From assembly GCA_003049485.1 (NCBI GenBank), contig PYST01000147.1, forward strand, positions 1 through 64,000: a stretch of DNA of 64,000 nt, written 5' to 3'. Source of the stretch: Ophioceras dolichostomum. Taxonomy: Eukaryota > Ascomycota > Sordariomycetes > Magnaporthales > Ophioceraceae. The position numbers and the translations under genes were made by a program. This document shows, piece after piece, positions 11,741-22,464 of the stretch (within the stretch, counting starts at the first letter, position 1; each line of letters opens with the position of its first letter). Below the pieces are notes generated by a model, which ran no database searches, had not been told where the DNA came from, and saw nothing but the letters and a program-made list of their open reading frames with translations.

Positions 11741-12688
11741 TCATAGACAGCGCCGCCACATGAAGTACTGCATCAGAGCATCACACTCCTTCTCGCACGG
11801 CCTCACGACGGCGTCGGCGTACCCCTCGCTGCGCCAGGGATGCGTGTAGCTGACCCCGTGCAGCAGCTTGCAGTGTTCTCAGTACTCCGGGTACCACCCG
11901 GCCTGCTCCCAGTCGATGACAGCAATGATCCTTCCCGACCGAGAGTCCATGATGAGGTTCTTGAGCGTGAGGTGCCCGTGCGTGAAGTAGATCTTCCCAA
12001 AATCGGGGAGCATGTCGCGGTAAGGCTCCTTCTTGTAGGGCACCTTCTGGCTGGGCCGCTGGCGCGTCCCGGCGGCGCTGCACCAGTTGCTGAAGGTTTT
12101 AATGTCGTGGAACGGCCCCTCGACGCAATCTGTTTGGAATAATCAGTCCTAGACGGGGCCGTTGTTGATGGAGCCGATGAGCCTGTTCGGCGAACTAGAT
12201 CGCTGACGCAGACTTCTTAACGCGATGACGATCTGGGCTACGTGTTCCCAGACCAAGCTTTTTTGCATATTGTCCAACGACGGCCACGCATCATATAAGG
12301 TCGGCCCCTGCACGAGGCTCATATAAATAAATACCCTCCTCCCGACCCTACGCCACCCGAAAACCTCGGGCACGGGCACCTCACCCGCCGGAAATGCTTG
12401 ACGCATAGCGCGCATGGTCTGCGCCTCCTCCAGCTTCAGGTGGTCGGCGTCGCCCGCTTTCACGATCAGCTGCCACTGCGGGAACCGGGCGACCTCGCGG
12501 GTGCCGCTGGCCATATGCGGGTAGATCTTGACGATCTAGGCCGGGGTGGGCACGAGGGCCTTGTTCTTGCGGAATAATGACGTGTCGCGGAAGTCCATCT
12601 CGTCCAGGGAGATGTCCGCCAGCGACGAGGTGTTGATCACCGGCCCGCCGCCCCTGCTCGCGCCGTTCGTTCTTGCGTCATTCGACAT
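11741..12688 (-). pseudogene. APH/phosphotransferase-family kinase-like relic
   Basis: A single frame runs from ATG 12688 to TGA 11741 without frameshifts but with four internal stops: TAG at 12538-12536, TAG at 12151-12149, TGA at 12145-12143 and TGA at 11881-11879. Recognisable parts are the nucleotide-binding lobe (WQLIVKAGDADHLKLEEAQTM), the hinge (FIYMSLVQGPTLYDAW), the catalytic loop (FTHGHLTLKNLIMD) and the metal-binding IDWEQAGWYPEY segment. The catalytic loop has HGH where the family has HGD, so the catalytic Asp is lost. The stop after WYPEY fits TGG to TGA. The stops at 12151 and 12145 could conceivably lie in a tiny unspliced segment, but the other two cannot. Confidence 0.82.
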
Positions 12689-14635
12689 GTTTGGGTGGGG
12701 GGCAAGACGGGGAGCCAGCTTCGGCCGTCGAGCTCAAGAAAGATTTGTATAGAGCAAAACGAGAAGTATCGCAATTAGATAATGAGATTTGAAAATGTAC
12801 ACCTGATGAACGGCTATGGCCTCGAGATCAAGCGCAACTACGAGTGCAACGGCTCCAAGTTTCTGCAAAAGATGTACGTGCTGGGCTGGACGGAGAAGGC
12901 CAACGTGTGGATCCCGGGCACCTCCGACACTGGTTTCGTCAAAGAATGCCCCGTCACCCGGCCCCGGGCCGCAATCGAACAGATCGCCACCCGGTGTCCT
13001 CCCCCACCTGGGGGACAGGACGCCAGAGCGCCCGTCGATGGAGTATGTCTCTGGTCTTTCTCCTCCCCTGGGACCTCTCTCTCTCTCGCTTTACTAGCGT
13101 ATTATTTCGGATGCGGCATAGGCCAGAACAAGGCGCTGTCAGGAGTGGACCATAGAATATCTCACCAAACTGGCCCAAGCGGGGATCATCGACTAGAACG
13201 CGGTCCAAAGGGCGCAGACCCAGCGTAATCCCCTGACCCACGGCATCGTCGGGGCTCGGTAAGGCGGCGCAGGGGTCGTCGTACACAACTGTCTTCTGAC
13301 GCGTCGACAGGAAGAAGGATGATGTCGTCATCATGATACGTGCCGACAACGGATTGCATCATGGCATTCAGCTGGTCTGGGATGCACGCGGCGACCGCTG
13401 GTCCGGTGTGGGTACATTGACGGCGTTGGTCTGCGGCTGGCGGCATTGACTCTACCATGACACTCCTTTGATCCTCACTCGCTTTGTATATCAGCCACAA
13501 ACAAAAGGCATCTTGCCATATATTTCTGTTTGATCATTTAATCAGTCCAGCCTCACGTCCATATGTGAATCAGGGAGTGTTCAGTTCATGCAGATTTTGA
13601 ACTGTATTGCCACTTCGAAAACGGCTTCGGTTGTGGCGTGAGGGGACAACGCGCAGGCTGGCCGGCGGGGTGCGGCTGAGGGCACGCCAGATCTGGGGTT
13701 GTTACCTCGTTGTTCTCCGCTTTCACGGTCCCGAACTGCATTTGATCTTCTTTATGGAGGCACCGCATGTAGTTCGCTAGACAGATTCCAGTCGGCCGAT
13801 GGGCCTGCCTGCGACACCCACAGACCTCCCGACCACTCGCCTCCAAACTCAGAGGAAAACAACCTTAACTGCAGTGTCGTACGATAGAATGACCGACCCG
13901 ACTTTACGAACTTCCTCAACGACATCGAAATATGCATTACCGGCGAGTTTACGGACGCCTTCGAACTGCTGCCGGAAGGTGGGATCTTCGCATCCACACT
14001 TGGGTGGAACGAGTTCACCTCGATATAGCGTGAGAACTTGAAGAACGTAGCCGACTGCTCTCCGGACAGCGTACTGGTTGCGGCTGCTTGCACATAGCGG
14101 CCGTGGGGATCAAAACCTTCAACTTTTTTGGTTAAAATCCTCCAACTTTTTTCTTTGATCAGCGAGATGAGGAGGCCTGTCCGACTCTATTCCGGGCAGG
14201 ATTCAAACCCGCGTCAGCTACTAGTAACACGCGTCTACAGGTGGCAGTCCTCCCAGCTCACTTCCCCGTAAAGGCATCAAAATCTTAGGCGGGTGTGTTG
14301 CTTACGTCTTGAGGCCTGCCTCCCAGCGCTTGCAAGTGCTCCAGGCGAAGCGCCCGCGCCCTCCGCACGACTCTTTCGAGTACTTCGTCCCACAGCTTGA
14401 AGTTATCATCCTCGTGGTCGTCAGGGTTGCAGTCATCGTCATCCGGGCCCTCGCTCCAGTCGGTGAGGTTGCCGTCGTCAATGTCATCGTTCTAAGGCTC
14501 GCCGCCGGGCTCAGCCGATGGCACGACCTGGATCTCAGGCTGATGGGCGTCAAAGTACTCGCTGGCGGCGGAGTCCGGCTCCTCCCCCTCAAGAGCGGAC
14601 GGCACCATGCTGGTCGGGACCGACGTCAAGAGACG
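12689..14635. other. Gene-poor stretch with unidentified frames and a tRNA-like B box
   Basis: A plus-strand frame starting near 12782 (MRFENVHLMNGYGLEIKRNY, then FLQKMYVLGWTEKANVWIPG) looks protein-like for about 60 residues and then loses coherence; I do not recognise it. Minus-strand frames at 13186-13500, 12954-13349 and 13752-14093 are also unassigned. Minus-strand sequence 14592-14302 contains an acidic segment (NDDIDDGNLTDWSEGPDDDD) that could be a lost C-terminal extension of the sacsin-like gene upstream, but an in-frame TAG precedes it. Confidence 0.35.
14183..14265 (-). other. tRNA-like or SINE-like segment with pol III B-box-like sequence
   Basis: The minus strand carries GGTTTGAATCC (14209-14199), close to the B-box consensus, inside a perfect 5-bp T-arm-like hairpin (GCGGG / CCTGC with one G-T pair). 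An A-box-like GAGCTGGGAGGAC lies at the expected distance upstream. The 5' side does not pair with the 3' acceptor-like CCGGAAT, so this is not an intact tRNA gene; a degenerate tRNA or tRNA-derived repeat is more likely. Confidence 0.3.
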
Positions 14636-17600
14636 CTAGGGCCCAGACGACGCCGCCGCCGCCGATGCCACCAACTTGCCGCCTCTAGCCTTGAAGGTGA
14701 ATACCGTCAGCAGTGCTGCAAGCTCCTCGGTGCACACGTCTTTCTTGACGCCCAGATCTTGTTCAAAGAAGCTCTGGAGATCATCGACGTAAACATCGCC
14801 AAGGACTACATTGCACGCCGCCGCCCCGCTCGTGCAGGTCCACACGCATTCCGACGGGGAGAACCACTGCTGGTCGAGCCCAAAACTGTCCAAGAATTCG
14901 AGATAGATGAGGCGACACTCCTCGAACGTTCTCCTGCAAGAGGCCAAGCAAAACAATGGCGCGCGGGTCAGCTCCTGTTGCTTGCCTTCCACAAATTGCA
15001 GGATTTCTAAAAGTTCGATTGCCTTTGGTGGTGCGCGAAAGACGGATTCACTTACCTGATGTCGCCGACGGCCTCAGGCCGGGCGTGCAAGCTGTCACGA
15101 ATAAGCCTGTAAAGGGTCACGATGCCCTTGAAGTCCACACACCGGCCCTTGTGGAGCGCCTGGATTTCTTTGAGCTCCTGGACAGCGCTGTGGTGGTCCA
15201 TATCTTGGATCTGGAGGGTCTTGTTGAAAAATGGCGTAAGTGAGTCGATTAGAGGCTTCCAGCGCTTGTCCGCGTCTTCCTCCCAGGCTCGACTGTACCG
15301 GTCCCGGAGCGGCCACCGGCCGCAGATGTTGCCCGGGGCTTCCCACCAGCACAACTGTGGGGTTGTCCACTGGGCCGAGTCCGACTCTGCTTTGCCGTTG
15401 CTTCTCTCGGGGATGAAGAGACATTTGTGCTCGTGGAAAAAGTCACTAAGACAAGTAATGGCAATTCCAATGAATAAGGACCCATTGCTCGTCAGTTGTC
15501 AAATAGCCGCCAGTGAGCCTTGCATTGAGTGTCAGGATGGTGGATGAGAGTTTTACACATGCATGGGGCTACCTACCGAACCTTGGCCGACTCTGCTTCT
15601 CTGACGGCGCAGATTTGATTGATGGAGGCGTAGATGCGAAGCAGACTGTCCACATGGGGCACGTCGCCGGGCTTAGGGAATTTGTCCTTGACGTACCGCA
15701 CCACGCGGAGGAAGTAGTCCAGAAGGTCGCTGGGTAACAGATCAAGGTCGCTCCAGATGACCGATAGGTCATCCGCGTCGACCCACTCGAGCCCCTGCGC
15801 CACTGGGATGAGAGAATTGTTGACTTTGTGGGCACTTTGCACCAGGAACGTGCACCCGAGCCGTTCCAGCCAGCCGCCTTGGCACAGTATGTTCAGGTTC
15901 TTGAGCTCGTCGACGGCTCTGCTGTGCGCCAGGACCGACTTGCGCTCAGTTTGCCAAGCGCGCTGCAAGAAGCCGAGAAAGTCGCGGGGCCGCCTCTCGG
16001 CAACGAAGCGGCACTCAGCTGTCAGCCGGCCGTTGCGCACGAGCTCCGCCCGTCTCTGGACGATGCCCAGCTGCTCGGCCAGCCACTCATTCCACGCCTG
16101 TGATCGAGGCTGCTGCTGCCCGGAGCCTCCTCCACTTGCGGGAGTCACGGGAGCGTCCTTGAAGTATGCGCTGGAGAGTAGGTTGTGACTCTGGTAGCCG
16201 GCGAGACACTTGACGCCGTAGGGGTGACGATCGTCCGGGTCGTGGAAAGTCTTTATCGTACCAGGGGCAACGATGGCATCGCAGTCGTTGAAGAGCCAGA
16301 GGACCTGCGAGAGGGGGCGTTGCCAATCCTTATCTTTCGAGTTGGGCTGCTGCTGTCCGCATTCTTCGACTTTGCGCCCTTGCGTGAGGTAGAGAAATCT
16401 CAGGTGGTTAAGCGACTCCTCGATCGTGACCATTGGCTTGATTTCGCGCGGTGAGGTCATGTACTTCTGGATGATTGCCTTGCGCACGACTTGGGCAGGC
16501 AGAGCTTTTACTCCCAGCTTACTAAGAAGCTGCACCCGCACGACGTTCCCGGCGACAGATGGCTCGAGCAACCGGAGCTGGCGGGACAGGTCGCGAGGTG
16601 CCATGATGCTTCTGCCGTCCCTGTCGACGACGGCCGGGCGGAAGAAGATGTCTCCCCCATCGTCGCCTGCCGAGACCCAGCGTCCGTCGCTCAGCGGTAC
16701 CAGCTTCAGCTGCCTGAGACGCTCCGTCGCCCCCGCATTGCCGCTCCTGGACAGGAACTCTAGGAGCAGAGCCGCGACGCGCTCGTGCCACTCTTTGTTC
16801 GCGGCCGGGGCCCAAATCAGCGACGCGTTGATGTTCAGCGTGACGCAGTCTAGGAGCTCGTCATCCGAGAGGCTCTTGAGGCCGTACTCATGCAGCACCG
16901 CAACGTCCGACGAGCTGTACGCGGTGTCGAGCCACACGAAGCGACTCTTTCCTTCCACCTCGGGGAAGAGAGGTTTGAGCTGGTCGGAGGATCGCAGCTC
17001 GGGCCGCAGGGGCCTGAGCTCGTGGATGCAGCGGGGTGGGATCCGAGGCACCGTGGAGGTCGGGAAGCAGCCGCCGAGCGGGATAAGAGTGGGATTCGTG
17101 TCAAGCGGGATCAGAATCGGCTTCGTCCCCAGCCGGGCCTGTACGCACTGTACCCACGGCTCCCACAGCCACTGCTCCTTGATGTCCTCGCGGCGAGGTA
17201 GAAAGCGCACCCACCGGTGCCGGAGATGTACGCCCTCGTCGCAGAAGTGCTTGACAGTGTCGATGAAGAGTTCGGCTGCTGCATGCACCCGCCCCTTGTT
17301 GGCAAAACAATCCTTTACGACTCCGTTGCGCTCCACAACCCAGTCTGTACTGATGATGAACTGAAGAGGTTCCACGTACGAATTAGCTGCCTGTCCAAGA
17401 GATTACGGTTCATTTGCGAAAGGAAGAGGGTAAGACACTGACTTTGAAGCCCATTGTTTTGAGCGGCCATACGTTGAACAGAGGCTGTTCGACCAGTGAA
17501 GGATTCGTTGGTCTCTCTAGTGGGAAAGCTAGAGATACCAGCGGAAACCTCTTCCCTTTGTCGTAACGGCTGCGTCCGCGCCGGAAATCCTCCGTTTTAC

Positions 17601-18513
17601 TCGTGGAATCTGCAGTACAAAGACTATCTAGTCGCTCCACGACGTAAAGGGCTTGCTCCATATTCGTAGTGGGATTGTCAGGTGAAGTCGTCCTCGTAGT
17701 GACGCTAGCCCGCGCCCCAGGGCCAATCTCTTCCCACTCTTCACAGACAAGCGCCGTGCTCTCCATGCTTGTGTTGTCGTCGTCGCCAAATATCGTGACG
17801 TTAATGCGCGTCAGGTTCTTAAAGAACAGGAGAGACTCTGACTGCAGCTCCCGCAGCTGGCGGATGACCGCTTCCCGCTTGACAGCGCGTATCGGGTCTT
17901 GGAAGAACAAGGTGGTGGTGGTGAGTCTAAATGCTTCTTCGTTTTCGGGGGCCTGCCAGATAGGACATATCATTCCCGGGCCCTCGCCGCCGCGCCGATT
18001 CTCGAAGCGGAAGGACAGATGTCCGGATCTGATGTGCACCTTGCGGGACAGCATGAAGACTGATTTGAAGTGAAAGCCCCTCATATCAGCGTCAGCAAAG
18101 CTCTCAGCCGGCCTCGAGGACTCTATTGGGCTGCCGAGTCGGACGTTGCAGATGGACCGGACATCATCCTCGGTGAAGCCGTCCTCGTTGCACTCCATGA
18201 CGAGGCGGTCCGAGTACACCTTGAAGGAGACACAGCAGTGCTCCTTGGCTTTCCTAGCAGTCGTGAACTCGCTGTCGTCGGCGTTGCGCAAGAGCTCGGC
18301 CACGACCTGAGGGTTCGTCGCAAACAGTGCCTCGACCCGCCTGTTGACAGATGTCGCGGCCAGCACTCTCACGTTCCGGACGGCGTTTTCGACCTCCTCG
18401 CGACCCTGCCGATCCAGCTGGTCAAGGGTTCTCTTGCTGATGTGCCCAAGCTGGGAGGCGACGGCCTGCACCAGCCGCCTGGCCTCTTCTCTGCTCTGTG
18501 GTCTAGACGACAT
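14636..18513 (-). CDS. Sacsin-like (Hsp90-fold HATPase) large protein
   Basis: Exons are 18513..17443, 17360..15577, 15445..15056 and 14933..14636; introns are 82, 131 and 122 nt with GTCAGT, GTAGGT and GTAAGT donors, and the total (3543 nt) gives 1180 residues. The N terminus holds the sacsin-type ATPase: NPQVVAELLRNADDSEF (helix with Asn and Asp for Mg-ATP), then LVMECNEDGFTEDDVRSICN and SFADADMRGFHFKSVFML. The joins are supported by continuity such as LKTMGFK-FIISTDWVV and AKVR-DFFHEHKCLF. The rest is the long helical/beta part usual for these fungal proteins, with a CLF-W-P type segment (DSAQWTTPQLCWWEAPG). The alternative ATG at 18627 would add 38 residues that look like 5' UTR. Function is unknown; related ATPases serve as chaperones (human sacsin) and some sit in microbial defence loci. 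The exact 3' end is the least certain part. Confidence 0.85.
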
Positions 18514-19065
18514 GGCTAACAGGAGATCCCCATCGAGCAACCTTCTTGGAGATCGAGAACGGGGTGCAATACGAATGGATGAACAAAGGTCGTTCGGACT
18601 CCCCGGGTTGCTCTCCCCGCAAGCCATAGCCAGGACGTGCCTAATTATCTATGCCACAGCTTTGACCTCCTCCGCAGATTGCGCTGCCTGCTTCACCTGC
18701 TTGGCCATAAATGCAGCTGATGAGTGGTGTGGCCCGCCAATCACACCCCCACGATTAACGCCCGGTTGTGTTGCAACGGCCTCATCACGGTGGTCGTTGG
18801 CATGAAACTATGCGGAATATTGCAGCCAACCCCATGTATCAGCCTGTCCGCGAGCTTTGGGCTCGATTGGTTCTACGTACCTTTCTGTTGAAAACCCGAC
18901 AGCCCGATGCGTTGCTGCGCCGACACTTGATATGGAGAAGCGCCACGGGTGGTCCTGCGGACGCATGGCCTCAAGCTGTCCAAAAACAGGAAGGCAGAAG
19001 GAGAGATGGGGCAAATTCTCAACGGAGAAATGGAGAGCTTGAAGCAATTCGAGGTGCATGCTCGG
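18514..19065. other. Intergenic, probable promoter of the sacsin-like gene
   Basis: No domain-bearing frame is visible. The stretch separates the 5' end of the sacsin-like gene from the unidentified relic that ends at 19066. Confidence 0.4.
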
Positions 19066-19908
19066 TCATTGTGGTCGTTTAGTGGATGCCTTTTCCGGGA
19101 CGAATTTGACCCAGTGTTTCCCTCCTGGAACTTCGAACTTGATGCAAAGCATCAATAGTACAAAGAGCGAGCATCTCAGAATTGGGGGCCGAGCTGTAAC
19201 AATGGCCGGGCGGCACGGGTTGTTGCGGGGCTTGGAACCGCCTCGGGATTGCTCGACCGCAAGAAGCATGATGCCGTGGCCTTCCCCGGATTTGGTCGGC
19301 TGTATGTGGACGCATTTCGGCCCATCAGTTGTCCATATCGAAAGCTCGGCCGCCAGTGCCACCACCAAGCCTGCCAGCCCTTTCTCATCCCCGGATTCTC
19401 CTGGAGCTTCTTTCAAAATGCGCTCCAATTCCTCAACTCCATCGGGGAAAACACCCCAAACGTCCTTCCGGCAATCCTGCCGACCATTGCTCATGGGGCA
19501 AGGACGTAACTGCGGTTTCAGAGCCACATTTCTAGCACTGTCAAGCAGGTTGCTCACGGATATCCCATGAGGATTTTCTCGGGATCACGGATCCAGAGCT
19601 GGGCCTGGATGAATATTTTGGCCGGACTTCAGTCGTTATTCACCTCATTCACCATCACTTTCGGTCCGAAGCACGGCGACAATCGGAACACCAAGAACCT
19701 TGTGCGTTTGACGCGTGGAAAAGCGGAACCCTCGTTACGTTTGGATAGTGTGCGCTGCCAACTTCTCCTTCACTAGCTTGCTTTCCTCGATGATGCGCCG
19801 GTACGCTGGTTTCCAGTGTTCGATGTTGTTGAGGATCTCCTCGTCGAAGAACCCGCAGTTCTTGGCGATGTCCAGCACCGCCTGCTTCGCATCTTGTCTG
19901 CTCGACAT
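19066..19908 (-). pseudogene. Unidentified protein relic with in-frame stops
   Basis: From ATG 19908 the frame reads MSSRQDAKQAVLDIAKNCGF and a well-formed helical stretch of 57 residues, then meets a TAA. In the same frame coherent protein sequence continues (THKVLGVPIVAVLRTESDGE, then VFPDGVEELERILKEAPGES and LVVALAAELSIWTTDGPKCV) but is interrupted by TGA, TAA and TGA codons before the final stop at 19066. No frame shift is needed, which suggests a nonsense-mutated gene rather than random open sequence. Introns could remove some but not obviously all of the stops. I do not recognise the family. Confidence 0.5.
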
Positions 19909-22464
19909 GTTGACAGCTCCTTGATGGGGATTGCACCTTGAACCAATGTTCGTAGCACCAGATACGTTGCAGTTGAAGAGAGGGACAACCTTAGCCCACG
20001 GGCGGGCATCTTCCTGCTGCCCAGCCGCTTATGAGCAGCCATCTTTTTGCTTTGGCTGTTGAGGCCGCCTCCGCCGTTGCGCATTTTTCAACCGCATGCG
20101 ACCTAACCACAACACAGACTAAAACAATCTGAGTTTGTGATTGCGGTGCTGTACCGCGGAGCCGTCCTACTGTTGAAACCGAGAATGGTCACCGGTCAGC
20201 CGTTGGCAGTTTCTGAGGGAGCGCTCCAAGGGCCCTTTCGGCGTGCCGCCCATGCGGCCTGGTTTCGACATGTTCGCATGGCCTCGCTGGTGTACCGCGC
20301 TGAACCGCGCTGGACTGTATTGGGTTGAGAGCGCCACGGAAACAGGAACAACAGGCCGAAAACGACGGTAGCAATGGAATGTCCAGGACTGAAAAGGCAA
20401 TCCCCATGCAGCCGTTTGCTTCGCCTCTCTCCTGCCGGCCTGTTCGCGGGCTTAGGACCACACATCAGACCGCGTGGATCCAGTGGCCGTCGGGGCGGCC
20501 CGGCGCCTAGTCTGTAACAGGGATCATCACACCTGATTGCCATCGTCTTGCGTGTTGGCTCTGTGGGCGTGGTTGACTCTGGCTACTGTGAGGTCTGCCG
20601 TCTACCTAGACTAGAAGGCTGGGGTGGCCGTGGAAGGGCCCACCGCACAGTTACAGCGACTGTGCAGGTTGTTGATCTTCCTCTTCGTTCAGCGCCAGCT
20701 CTTCTCCCTCTTCCCATCCCTTCGCATCTTTTCCGCCCCGCCATTCTTCGGTTCTGGTCAAGTGGAATTCAAATCTTGTCAGCTCCAGGTTTGCGTTGGT
20801 CGAGTTGAGTTTCGCCCAGATCGGCAGCAGCATGGACGAGGAGCTCTCACATTCGCGCAGCCTGTCGTCAGAGCTCAAGCTCAAGCTCCAGGGTAAACTC
20901 ATTGTGGCAACAGTATGACGTGCCCCATTTCTGGGAGTGTAATGGCGCCGCCAACGGCTCTCATGACTCAGAACGCATGTGCTGCCTTGAGGGTGCACCT
21001 GCGTGGGTGCGGGCGAGCGAGCGAACGACTGTGTAATCAAGGTAATGCTCTCTCGCTGGAAGCCTCCGCATTCTTCTTTCCTTCCCTCCCAGTGTCAAGT
21101 AGATTTTCGGGTCTTCGGTCGGCCGGGAACCGTGCCCGAGGCGGGCGATGGACCTGTCCGAAAACCAAGCACTTGACTAGGCCAACAGCATCAGCTTGCG
21201 CATCCAGGTGTGGCCCGGCGATTGCGCTATTGGTTGATGTACGCCCTGAGAAATGAAAGGGGTATTGCTCGATGCGAAACCGTGTCGAGAGCAAGTAGAG
21301 GTGCAGAATGATGGACGGCCTTGGTACGTGGAGCGTGAAGGTTTGGTGACGAGACGAGCAAGTCGCGGGGCTTTCGGGGACCGTGCATGAGCCGGTCACG
21401 TGGTCCGACATGGGCCAGTCAGGAATCGGGACGGCCGACAGGAACACATGGATTACAGCAAACGGACCACACACACTCGTTCGCGATATCTTGAACGTGA
21501 TAATCTGCTTGGCAGACTACGTCGGCTACCTAGGTAGCTACCTGACTACTGTTCCCGCGGTCAACCCATCTCATCCCCCTGTGTCCCGGCTCATCCTTGA
21601 AATGCTACAAGTACATCGCCTCCCTGGACTCCATTTCCATGCACCTAACTGGTACCTACCAGTCTCCTTCTCCCCTCATCCATAATTCAGTTCCTCCAGC
21701 ATAACCTCCTGAGCTTCCCAGATGCTTTCCGACGTAGAATGTCTACACAGTCACACAGAGCGCAGAAAGACAAGCGAATGATAACCGCAACAGGCGCAAT
21801 GTTGCTCAGAAGTGACAAATGGGGAAGCTCTGGTGTGAAGACAAGAAAACAAAAGCAAAGAAGTAAAAGCAATCTTCCCTATCCCATGCAAGAAGGGAGA
21901 AGACGCACCACTTGGTAACATCGCGCTCTCCTTTTCCTCTCAATAGCAGAAAGACCTCCAAGCCGAAAAGCAAACCAGCCGCCGTGATAAAAGTGAAAAT
22001 CCAAACCTCAACCCGAAATTCAACAAGCTATCGTGATAAAAGCAAAGAGGAAGCCCGATCATAAGGAGATGTGGTGCCGATTTTTTCTCCCGTACATTGA
22101 AAGCTTGCCGTATGTGAATCCACCCTCGTCCTTTGTCTCCCTCCTTGCTGAGCTCTATGTAGTCATCCCCATCAAACTCATCGTCGGTCCCGGGCAGCCT
22201 CCGACAATAGGTAGTAGGAAGGTTCACCTAAGTATTACTCAACCCGCAAACACAGTATCTTCGTTCTCTCCATGGTCAACAACAGGCTTGCAAGCAGAGT
22301 AGTGAACTCCACCGCCACTACTTGGGCGACACTATCCTCTAAGACTTTATACCATCGCGATACTACTGCTTTTCACAGAAGCGGTGGACAGTCAGTCGGC
22401 GCCATGCTACTCCCGAAAGCGCCATCGACAGCCACAGCGACGACGACGAGCGGCGAGGTGGCTT
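19909..22464. other. Intergenic stretch with one possible small gene
   Basis: Apart from the small frame at 20651-20902 I find no supported gene. A perfect CTACCTAGGTAG palindrome lies at 21526-21537. The part next to 22464 is probably 3' UTR of the zinc-finger gene. Confidence 0.4.
20651..20902 (-). CDS. Possible small hypothetical protein (83 aa)
   Basis: A frame from ATG 20902 to TAA 20651 encodes MSLPWSLSLSSDDRLRECES, an amphipathic stretch and an acidic, Glu-rich tail. It has a plausible protein composition but no recognisable domain, signal peptide or membrane helix. It could be a first exon or simply chance; I list it because no competing frame explains the region. Confidence 0.25.
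   Translation of the reverse strand: MSLPWSLSLSSDDRLRECESSSSMLLPIWAKLNSTNANLELTRFEFHLTRTEEWRGGKDAKGWEEGEELALNEEEDQQPAQSL

Noticed and set aside
14309..15010. Long plus-strand open frame of 233 codons
   Set aside because: It is antisense to the last exons and 3' flank of the sacsin-like gene, whose minus-strand reading is supported by splice phase and protein features.
15008..15055. Short 49-nt intron at the end of exon 3 of the sacsin-like gene
   Set aside because: It gives the wrong phase; the 122-nt intron ending TTGCAG at 14934 keeps the frame and the conserved RRTFEECRLIYLE segment.
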